From CAZFAT01 sp964517075 (lineage in GTDB: Bacteria; Acidobacteriota; Vicinamibacteria; Vicinamibacterales; SCN-69-37): 18,405 bases of DNA. Shown one piece after another: positions 7,027-13,396 of this stretch. The position numbers and the translations under genes were made by a program. Location: contig CAZFAT010000176.1 in assembly GCA_964517075.1 (NCBI GenBank), positions 1 through 18,405 of the forward strand. Direction: 5' to 3'. Each line of letters opens with the position of its first letter. The first letter of the stretch is position 1. The notes beneath the pieces are model-generated. The model had not been told where the DNA came from, did not search any database, and saw nothing but the letters and a program-made list of their open reading frames with translations.

Positions 7027-8129
7027 GGCTCCACCTGATCTAGTTCGCCGTTCGCGGTCGTCGGAATGGTCCGCGGCGCTTCGTAGAGTTCGTTCCGGTA
7101 CGACACCGCGAAGATCTCCCAGGACGTCACGAACAGGCCCGCGAGGATCGGGCCGACGATGAAGCCGATCGGGCCGAACGTGATGATGCCGCCCAGCGTG
7201 GAAAAGAGAATCATCAGATCGTGCATCTTCGTGTCGCGGCCGACGAGGCGCGGGCGCAGGACGTTGTCCACCGACCCGACGACCAGCGAGCAGAACCCGG
7301 CGAGGAGCGCCGCCTTGAGAAACTGCCCCGTCACCGCCAGGATGATGCACGCCGGCACCCAGACCAGCGCGCCACCGACGACGGGCAGGATCGACAGGAG
7401 GACCATGACGACGCCCCAGAAGATCGCGTCGGGGATGCCGACCGCCCAGAACGCCACGCCCGACATCGTCCCCTGGATCACGCCGATGATGATCGTGCCC
7501 TTGATCGTCGCCCGCGTCATCGCGAGGAACCGATCCTTCATCTGCTCCTTTTCCGTGTCGTGCAGCGGCAGGTGCGCGAGGATCGCCCGCAGCATCGCCG
7601 GACCATCCATCAGCAGGAAGAACATCGTGTAGAGGAACAGCACGGCGTGAAACACGAACGTCACGGTGCCGCGGGTGGCGTCCGACAGCGAGCCCACCAG
7701 GAACGTGCCCAGCGTATCGATGATGTCGCCGGCCCGCATGAGGATCTGCTCGCGATACGGCGCCACGAGTTCGTGGCCGGGAATGCGCTGGAGCTGCTGG
7801 TCGAGATAGGACGGTTCCTTCACCAGCCGCTCGACCAGCGGCTTCACCGTTGTCGTGATCCGGATCGCCTGATTGACGACCACCGTCAGGATGCCCAGCA
7901 GGGGCGCGACGAACAGCACGATGGTCAGCACCAGCGTCATCGCTGACGCCAGCGGCCGGCTGCCACCGAGCCGGGCCCGCAGGTAGCTGTACAGCGGATA
8001 GGCCAGCCCCGCGAAGATGGCCGCCACGAGGATCGTCATCAGGAATGACCGGATCGTCAGGAAAAACCCCACCGATACGGCGATGACGAGCGCGAGGAGA
8101 AAGGCTTTTCGGAAGCGGTCTTCGGTCAT
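7002..8129 (-). CDS. AI-2E family transporter (PerM/YdiK-like permease)
   Basis: 375 residues from the ATG at 8129; a TTG nine bases upstream is possible but less likely, and neither has a good ribosome binding site. The pattern is that of the AI-2E/UPF0118 family: two N-terminal helices (8-24, 29-47), a third at 62-86, an extracytoplasmic loop (about 90-150), a helix at 155-174, then the conserved C-terminal block with 'GIPDAIFWGVVMVLLSILP' (231-249), 'VGGALVWVPA' (251-260), 'DNVLRPRLVG' (288-297) and 'GPIGFIVGPILAGLF' (319-333). Members are inner-membrane proteins of about 350 residues. A few export autoinducer-2 or act as ion antiporters, but most are uncharacterised, so no substrate is assigned. 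The last seven residues (SNSPIIK) and the stop codon are made of the ATTG-type repeat. Confidence 0.9.
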   Translation of the reverse strand: MTEDRFRKAFLLALVIAVSVGFFLTIRSFLMTILVAAIFAGLAYPLYSYLRARLGGSRPLASAMTLVLTIVLFVAPLLGILTVVVNQAIRITTTVKPLVERLVKEPSYLDQQLQRIPGHELVAPYREQILMRAGDIIDTLGTFLVGSLSDATRGTVTFVFHAVLFLYTMFFLLMDGPAMLRAILAHLPLHDTEKEQMKDRFLAMTRATIKGTIIIGVIQGTMSGVAFWAVGIPDAIFWGVVMVLLSILPVVGGALVWVPACIILAVTGQFLKAALLAGFCSLVVGSVDNVLRPRLVGRDTKMHDLMILFSTLGGIITFGPIGFIVGPILAGLFVTSWEIFAVSYRNELYEAPRTIPTTANGELDQVEPSNSPIIK

Positions 8130-8142
8130 GAGAGGCAACGCC

Positions 8143-8175
8143 GGGTGTCCGTGCGTCCTGCTGACACCCAGTGTC
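8143..8175. other. Two overlapping inverted repeats ahead of the AI-2E permease gene
   Basis: GGGTGTC (8143-8149) is complementary to GACACCC (8163-8169). The GACAC part (8163-8167) is also complementary to GTGTC (8171-8175). The two stems cannot form together. They start 14 bases upstream of the permease ATG on its transcribed leader. This could be an alternative-structure leader or chance in GC-rich DNA. Confidence 0.3.
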
Positions 8176-8210
8176 GCCTAAAGCTACACCCGTTGTCGTC
8201 TGCAAGGCGT

Positions 8211-8237
8211 TCAGTCGGTCTCGTCGATATTGGCCAT
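8211..8237 (-). CDS. Possible 8-residue leader peptide or gene remnant (MANIDETD)
   Basis: An ATG at 8237 is preceded by AAGGAG with a seven-base gap, the best ribosome binding site in this part of the window, but the reading frame ends after eight codons (MANIDETD, then TGA). It lies between the ftsH terminator and the permease gene, on the same strand, 81 bases ahead of the permease start. It could be a leader peptide, a decayed gene start, or chance. No regulatory codon run (for example repeated codons for one amino acid) is seen in it. Confidence 0.3.
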   Translation of the reverse strand: MANIDETD

Positions 8238-8346
8238 GGCACGTCTCCTTCAGTGAGAGCAGTCCCCCTTCCGTGGTGCAAGAACCTCACCGGCCCCGGC
8301 GAGGCGATGTAGGCAGCTCACGGGACCGATTGGGTAGGACGATGGG

Positions 8347-8388
8347 AAAAAGACGTCGGACGAAACGACGCCCAACGTCGTTTCGTCC
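8347..8388 (-). terminator. Intrinsic-type terminator of ftsH
   Basis: Perfect 13-bp arms GGACGAAACGACG (8358-8370) and CGTCGTTTCGTCC (8376-8388) enclose a five-base loop and begin right after the TAG stop of ftsH. On the minus strand the stem is followed, after six bases, by five T residues (8351-8347). The spacer is longer than usual, so efficiency is uncertain. The perfect symmetry could also mark a dispersed palindrome. Confidence 0.65.
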
Positions 8389-10362
8389 CTACGCGGGCAC
8401 CGGGGCCGGGGCCGGCGTCTCGCTCGGCCGTGGCAGACCGGCGGCGGCGTAGATCTCGGCCTCGTCCAGGCTCTCGTGCTCGAGCAGCTGGACGACGATC
8501 GCGTCGAGCTTGTCGCGGTTCTCGCGGAGCAGCCGGCGCGCTTCCTCGTAGCACTCGTCGGTGATGCGGCGCACCTCTTCGTCCACCGCGTCGAGCAGGC
8601 CCTCGGACACGCCGGCCATGCGCGGATCGCCATCGGCCGGCAGCACCGACAGCCGGCCGATACGTTCGGACATGCCCCAGCGGCCGACCATGGACCGCGC
8701 AATTCGCGTGACGGTCTCGAGATCGCTTTCCGCGCCGGTGGTGACGAGGTCGAACACTTCGTGCTCGGCCGCCATGCCGCCCAGCGCGCCGATGATGCGG
8801 CCGCGGAGGTACAGGGCGTCGTAGCCGTAGCGATCCGATTCAGGGGTGGACAGCGTCACGCCCAGCGCCCGGCCGCGTGGAATGATCGAGACCTTGCGCA
8901 CCGGATCCGCGCCCGGCTGCAGCATCCCGATCAGCGCGTGACCCGCCTCGTGATACGCGGTTCGCCGCCGCTGGGCTTCCGGGATGACGACGTTGCGCGC
9001 GGTGCCGAGCTGCACCTTCTCCAGCGCCTCGGTCAGATCGCGCTGGTGGACCACGTCCTGCCGTCGGCGCGCGGCGAGGAGCGCGGCCTCGTTGACCAGG
9101 TTCGCGATGTCCGCGCCGGTCATGCCCGGCGTCGATGCCGCCAGTTTTTCGAGATTCACGTCGTCGGCGAGCGGCACTCCGCGCGTGTGCACCCGGAAAA
9201 TGGCCACACGGCCCGTGTGATCGGGTGGGTGGACCATGATCTGCCGGTCGAAGCGTCCCGGCCGGAGGAGCGCCGGATCGAGCACGTCGGGCCGGTTCGT
9301 GGCCGCCAGCACGACCACGCCTTCGCTGCCGGTGAAGCCGTCCATCTCGGTGAGGATTTGATTGAGCGTCTGCTCGCGCTCGTCGTGGCCGCCGAAGGCG
9401 CGGGCGCCGCCGCGCGCGCGGCCGATCGTGTCAATCTCGTCGATGAAGATGATGGCCGGTGCCACCTTCCGCGCCTCCGAAAACAACTCCCGCACGCGGC
9501 TCGCGCCGACGCCGACGATCATTTCGATGAACTCGGACGCGCTGGCGCTGAAGAACGGCACCTTCGCCTCGCCCGCCGTGGCCCGCGCGAGCAGCGTCTT
9601 GCCCGTGCCGGGCGCGCCCGCCAGCAGCACGCCCTTCGGCGCGCGCGCGCCGAGCCGCCGGTACATCGCGGGGTCCTTCAGGAAGTCGACGACCTCGTTG
9701 ATCTCCGCCTCCACTTCATCAATCCCCGCCACGTCGTCGAACGTGACACGGACCGTTTCGGGATCGACGCGCTTCTGCCGGCCCGCGCCGAGCAGCCCGC
9801 CGGCCATCGCGCCCTGCTGCCGGCGGAACACCCAGATGTAGAACCCGATCAGCAGCAGGAAGGGGGCGAACGAGATGAGGACGTTGGCCAGAAAACCGCG
9901 TTGCGCGACCAGCGGTGTCGCGCGGACCGTCGCGCCGCCCTGGATCAGCTCCAGGAGCAGATCGTCGGTGGCGAAAGTGGGCCGTTCGGTGGTGAACTGC
10001 TGGTAGGTGCGCTCGGGCGCGTCGGGCAGCGGCACTGACTTGCGCAGCTCGCCTTCGATCGAATCCCCGCGCGCGAACACCTCGCCGACGTTGCGGTTCG
10101 CGACCTGGGTCTTGAACTCCGTGTACGGGACCGGCTGCGGGCCCGACAGCCGATCCTGAAGGGTCAGGACGCCAAAGAGCGCCAGGTAGCCGACGACGGC
10201 GATTGCCACGCCAGTCCACCGGCGCGTGGGCGCAGGCGGCTTGCCGGCGGGCGGCAGTCCTTCGGTACGCCACGGCCGCCGGTCCGCTGCGGGCGGCGGT
10301 ACGTCGGACGGCGGACGTTCCTGGCCCGGAGACGGGGGCGGTGGCGCGTTCTGCGCGGTCAT
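8389..10362 (-). CDS. ftsH: ATP-dependent zinc metalloprotease FtsH
   Basis: 657 residues from the ATG at 10362 (GAGG five bases upstream); E. coli FtsH has 644. Order: proline-rich cytoplasmic N-terminus (1-48), membrane helix 49-68, extracytoplasmic domain, membrane helix 157-179, AAA+ module with Walker A GAPGTGKT (249-256), Walker B IIFIDEID (304-311) and arginine-finger region RPGRFDR (367-373), then the M41 protease with zinc site HEAGH (471-475) and third ligand D547 in TTGAESD. FtsH is an inner-membrane hexamer that degrades misfolded membrane proteins and some regulators. The pore-loop aromatic of the usual MFVGVG motif is replaced by Ile282 (MIVGVG), and the long Pro-rich N-terminus is not in E. 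coli FtsH. These features suggest a paralogue rather than the sole housekeeping copy, but I cannot see the rest of the genome. Confidence 0.95.
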   Translation of the reverse strand: MTAQNAPPPPSPGQERPPSDVPPPAADRRPWRTEGLPPAGKPPAPTRRWTGVAIAVVGYLALFGVLTLQDRLSGPQPVPYTEFKTQVANRNVGEVFARGDSIEGELRKSVPLPDAPERTYQQFTTERPTFATDDLLLELIQGGATVRATPLVAQRGFLANVLISFAPFLLLIGFYIWVFRRQQGAMAGGLLGAGRQKRVDPETVRVTFDDVAGIDEVEAEINEVVDFLKDPAMYRRLGARAPKGVLLAGAPGTGKTLLARATAGEAKVPFFSASASEFIEMIVGVGASRVRELFSEARKVAPAIIFIDEIDTIGRARGGARAFGGHDEREQTLNQILTEMDGFTGSEGVVVLAATNRPDVLDPALLRPGRFDRQIMVHPPDHTGRVAIFRVHTRGVPLADDVNLEKLAASTPGMTGADIANLVNEAALLAARRRQDVVHQRDLTEALEKVQLGTARNVVIPEAQRRRTAYHEAGHALIGMLQPGADPVRKVSIIPRGRALGVTLSTPESDRYGYDALYLRGRIIGALGGMAAEHEVFDLVTTGAESDLETVTRIARSMVGRWGMSERIGRLSVLPADGDPRMAGVSEGLLDAVDEEVRRITDECYEEARRLLRENRDKLDAIVVQLLEHESLDEAEIYAAAGLPRPSETPAPAPVPA

Positions 10363-10470
10363 GATGGCCTCTTCACCGAGTATTGCGTACCTCGATACAC
10401 TCCGGACGGACTGGCGCGGCAATGGAGCGGCGGCACGGCCCTTGCTGTGCTGCACCGACGGAGCATTCAA

Positions 10471-10704
10471 ATGACCATGGACAACCCGTACAGAATCGCC
10501 GGCAACCCAGATTCTGGGAACGAAGGACAGGGAGCGCAATGGCCCAGGGCCGCTGCCCCGGATCCCGATGGCGAGCCCACGCCATCTGAAGAAGACGACG
10601 ACCTCGACGGGGACGAGGAGGACGACGACTTCGAGGACGGTGATGACGATAACGAGGATGCGGAGGACGCCGAGGACGAGCCCGGCGAGACCGAGCCGGA
10701 GTGA
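10471..10704 (+). CDS. Highly acidic 77-residue small protein, hypothetical
   Basis: ATG at 10471 with GGAG and a seven-base gap, an excellent ribosome binding site that favours this start over an in-frame ATG at 10447. The 77 residues contain 33 Asp/Glu, no Lys and only two Arg. The N-terminal third is mixed (MTMDNPYRIAGNPDSG) and residues from about 41 on are almost only D, E, G, A and P. No membrane segment, signal peptide or cysteine is present, so it is probably a soluble, disordered cytoplasmic protein. It is divergent from ftsH (108 bases between the starts) and convergent with the sulfatase gene (nine bases between the stops). A repetitive GAC/GAG DNA composition alone can produce such a frame, but the strong ribosome binding site, the clean stop and the position support a real gene. 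Function unknown; DNA mimicry, metal buffering or chaperone-like roles are only guesses. Confidence 0.6.
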   Translation: MTMDNPYRIAGNPDSGNEGQGAQWPRAAAPDPDGEPTPSEEDDDLDGDEEDDDFEDGDDDNEDAEDAEDEPGETEPE

Positions 10705-10713
10705 CTGGGCCCG

Positions 10714-12153
10714 TTACTGGATGCCCGGCCGGAGCACTCCGCGGCTCACCAGCTCGGCTTCCGGCACAGTGCCGAGATCCTTCGTGACTACCATCCACTC
10801 GTCGAGGGCCGTCCGCAGGCGCGCCAGGACGTCGCGATGCGAGGCGTCGCCAGCCAGGTTGTTGACTTCGTCCCGATCCACCGCCGTGTCGTAGAGTTCT
10901 TCTTCGGGCTTCGTCGGGGCGAAGAAGAGCGCAGGCGGGCCTGTGAGCCGGCCGCCCTCGGCGAGCCGCCGCCAGGCCTGGAGCGTGGGGCCCAGCTCCG
11001 CGTACGGGATGCGCTGCGCGTACGGAATCTCGGGGTGAAAGTTCCGGATGTAGTGATATCGGGTGTCGCGCACGCTCCGGATGCGATCGAAAGCGCTGTC
11101 AAAGCGGTCGCGCGCGCCGTACACGTACTGGCGATCGGGGGCCCGCGCGGGCCCGAGGATGACCTGTCCCTGCATGGGCCCTGGGACCGGGACGCCGGCG
11201 ATTGACAGCACGGTCGGCGCAAAATCCACGAATGCCACCAGGTCCTCCCGGACCATCCCCGGCGCGATCTGCTCCGGCCACCGGACGACCAGGTCCACCT
11301 GCAGGCTGCTGTCGTATACCCACCGCTTCATGCGCGGCAGTCCGGTGCCGTGGTCGCCAAACACCATCACGACCGTGTTCCTCGCCAGGCCATGCTGATC
11401 CAGCCACGCGAGCACGTCGCCGACCTGGTAGTCGGCGGCGGTCATCAGGTCGTAGAAGCGGGCCAGATCCTGGCGCGCCTCCTGAATGTCGGGATAGTAC
11501 GCGGGCACACGCATCGTCGCCGGATCGTGACGCTGGTCGGGCGTGAGCCGCGCGGTATTCTTCGCGAACTGCTCCGGCGTGGAGCGCACCTGCGATTCGT
11601 GCGTGACGGCCAGGTCGAGATAGGCGAAGAACGGCTGGCGCGGCGGGGCCGCGCCGAGCCATGCCGCCTGCGAATCCCAGCACTCGGGGCAGTCGTACCG
11701 CCAGCCTTCCCTGAGGTTGTTGCGGTCGATCGCTCCGCCGGGCGAATGGAAGTTGAAGTCCATCTTGCCCGGCCACGCCACGTAGTAGCCGGCCTCGCGC
11801 AGCAGCCGCATGAAGGGCGGCGGCGGGCTCGCGAGCAGCGACCGCATGTGGTGCGAGCCCATCGACGTGGGATACATGCCGGCAATCAACCCCGACCGGC
11901 TGGGGGCGCAGGCCGCTGAGTGCGTGAAGGCACGCGTGAAGCGCGCCCCCTCGCGCGCCAGCCGATCGATATTCGGCGTGATGGCCTGCGGATCGCCCCC
12001 CGCCCCGATCGCCGGACCGGCATCGTCGAGCACGATCCAGATGATGTTCGGGCGGGTGCCCGGCGCGGTAACCTGCGGCGATGGCGCGGGCGCATCGCCG
12101 GCGCAGGCTGACGCCAGGCCGAGCAGCAACAGAGTGGCCGTCTTTACGCGCAT
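10714..12153 (-). CDS. Cysteine-type sulfatase, probable lipoprotein
   Basis: 479 residues from the ATG at 12153 (GGAGG with a seven-base gap). The N-terminus 'MRVKTATLLLLGLASAC' is a lipoprotein signal with Cys17 as the probable lipidated residue. Sulfatase hallmarks are present: 'NIIWIVLDDAG' (36-46) with metal-binding D43/D44, the 'CAPSR' motif (82-86) whose Cys82 must be converted to formylglycine, and 'VFGDHGTG' (264-271) with D267/H268. It hydrolyses sulfate esters or sulfamates. The general layout is of the arylsulfatase/N-sulfoglucosamine-sulfohydrolase type, but I do not assign a substrate. A Cys pair in 'DCPECW' (154-159) is unusual and might form a disulfide or bind metal. The gene is divergent from a secreted esterase (115 bases between), so both may serve polysaccharide degradation. 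No active maturase (FGE or anaerobic SME) is seen in the window. Confidence 0.92.
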   Translation of the reverse strand: MRVKTATLLLLGLASACAGDAPAPSPQVTAPGTRPNIIWIVLDDAGPAIGAGGDPQAITPNIDRLAREGARFTRAFTHSAACAPSRSGLIAGMYPTSMGSHHMRSLLASPPPPFMRLLREAGYYVAWPGKMDFNFHSPGGAIDRNNLREGWRYDCPECWDSQAAWLGAAPPRQPFFAYLDLAVTHESQVRSTPEQFAKNTARLTPDQRHDPATMRVPAYYPDIQEARQDLARFYDLMTAADYQVGDVLAWLDQHGLARNTVVMVFGDHGTGLPRMKRWVYDSSLQVDLVVRWPEQIAPGMVREDLVAFVDFAPTVLSIAGVPVPGPMQGQVILGPARAPDRQYVYGARDRFDSAFDRIRSVRDTRYHYIRNFHPEIPYAQRIPYAELGPTLQAWRRLAEGGRLTGPPALFFAPTKPEEELYDTAVDRDEVNNLAGDASHRDVLARLRTALDEWMVVTKDLGTVPEAELVSRGVLRPGIQ

Positions 12154-12161
12154 GGGCCGTC

Positions 12162-12174
12162 CTCCGTGACGGAG
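12162..12174. promoter_or_regulatory. Palindrome over the sulfatase ribosome binding site
   Basis: CTCCGT (12162-12167) and ACGGAG (12169-12174) are perfect reverse complements around one base. On the minus strand the second arm contains most of the sulfatase GGAGG. It could be a small operator or a weak stem that masks the binding site. The arms are short and the region is GC-rich, so chance is possible. Confidence 0.25.
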
Positions 12175-12268
12175 AGTGCATCGTGCCACATCTGGAGGGC
12201 GACGATCTGGTGATTGCGACCGGAAGCGACTAGAGTCTGCTCGTTCCCCTCACGACCAGGGCTCCTCC

Positions 12269-13360
12269 ATGCGAATCGCACACGTTGCCGCCGGTCTGAT
12301 CGCGCTCTTCGCGGGCGCCAGCCTCGTGCTGGCACAGGCGCGGCCGCAGCCGCCGACGCGCGACCCGCGGACGCCCGGCTACGTCGCGGCCACGGAACTG
12401 CCGGACGGTGCCGTGCCCCCAGTGGACGCGATCGGCAACTTCATCATCGGCCCGACCCATCCGCCGGCGCCCGAGATGGCCGACGCGGCCGCGCTCCAGG
12501 GCACCGTCCACACCTTCACGATGAGCTCGACCGACAGCCGGATCTATCCGGGCATCACCCGTGAGCCGGGCACCTTCGGCACGCCCGATCCGGCGGATCC
12601 CGCGAAGCTCATCGTGACGACCAGCCATCCGGCGGCCTACACGAGGCGCGTCGCGGTCTACATACCCAAGCAGTACGTGCCCGGGACCGCCGCGCCCTTC
12701 ATCGTCGGCGCCGACGGGCCCGACGCGCTGCTCTTCACGGCGCTCGACACCCTGATCGCGCAGAAGCGCGTGCCGGTGATGATCGCGATCTCGATCGGCA
12801 ACGGAAGCGGCGACGCACAGGGCAGCCAGCGCGGCCTCGAGTACGACACGATGTCCGGCCGGTATGCGGAGTTCGTCGAAACCGAGGTGCTGCCGCTCGT
12901 CCAGCAGCAGTACAACGTGACGCTCACGAAGGATCCAAACGGCCGCGCGACGATGGGCTGCAGTTCCGGCGGGTCGGCGGCGCTGATCATGGCGTGGTAC
13001 CGGCCGGACCTGTACCGGCGCGTGCTCACCTACTCCGGTACCTACGTGAACCAGCAGTGGCCACAGAGTGCCGAGACGCCGCACGGCGCCTGGGAGTTCC
13101 ACGAACGGCTGATTCCCAACAGCCCGGCCAAGCCGATCCGGCTCTGGATGCAGGTCAGCGACCGTGATCTGCTGAACCCGAACGTCATGCGCGACAACAT
13201 GCACGACTGGGTGCTCGCTAACCAGCTCATGGCGAAGGTGTTGGCCGCGAAGGGCTATCAGTATCAGTTCGTGTTCGCGCGGAACGCCGGCCACTGCGAC
13301 CGGCCCACCAAGCTCCAGACCCTGCCGCAGGCGCTCGAGTGGCTGTGGCAGGGATACTGA
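12269..13360 (+). CDS. Secreted esterase of the putative esterase family (esterase-D / feruloyl-esterase fold)
   Basis: 363 residues from the ATG at 12269; AGGG lies eight bases upstream, and the longer GTG reading (12176) would put 31 residues ahead of an obvious signal peptide (cleavage near LVLAQA, 19-24). The catalytic domain (about 110-363) is an alpha/beta hydrolase of the PF00756 type: nucleophile elbow GCSSG (230-234, Ser232), Asp in 'QVSDRDLLNP' (D298 or D300) and His342 in 'NAGHCD'. The N-terminal 80 residues may form a small beta-sandwich as in several polysaccharide-acting esterases. Family members cleave feruloyl, acetyl or other acyl esters, or siderophore esters; the substrate here is unknown. 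It is divergent from the sulfatase and ends 36 bases from the convergent beta-lactamase-fold gene. Confidence 0.88.
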   Translation: MRIAHVAAGLIALFAGASLVLAQARPQPPTRDPRTPGYVAATELPDGAVPPVDAIGNFIIGPTHPPAPEMADAAALQGTVHTFTMSSTDSRIYPGITREPGTFGTPDPADPAKLIVTTSHPAAYTRRVAVYIPKQYVPGTAAPFIVGADGPDALLFTALDTLIAQKRVPVMIAISIGNGSGDAQGSQRGLEYDTMSGRYAEFVETEVLPLVQQQYNVTLTKDPNGRATMGCSSGGSAALIMAWYRPDLYRRVLTYSGTYVNQQWPQSAETPHGAWEFHERLIPNSPAKPIRLWMQVSDRDLLNPNVMRDNMHDWVLANQLMAKVLAAKGYQYQFVFARNAGHCDRPTKLQTLPQALEWLWQGY

Positions 13361-13396
13361 CGCGCGGACTGCCCGCGGGCGTCTGGGCGCTGCGCC

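Noticed and set aside
7018..8205. A 395-codon minus-strand frame overlapping the AI-2E permease gene
   Set aside because: The permease frame has eight plausible membrane segments and family motifs; the other frame is hydrophilic and Arg/Gly/Asp-rich.
8476..10038. A 520-codon open frame on the plus strand, antisense to ftsH
   Set aside because: The minus-strand frame is an unmistakable FtsH; the antisense translation shows the compositional bias of a shadow frame and no motif.
10363..10539. An N-terminal extension of FtsH upstream of the ATG at 10362
   Set aside because: It would run through the promoter region and the divergent small gene; GAGG five bases before 10362 supports the shorter form.
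13371..13380. GCCCGCGGGC palindrome between the convergent esterase and beta-lactamase-fold genes as a terminator
   Set aside because: A 10-base palindrome with no loop and no T-tract is expected by chance in DNA this GC-rich.
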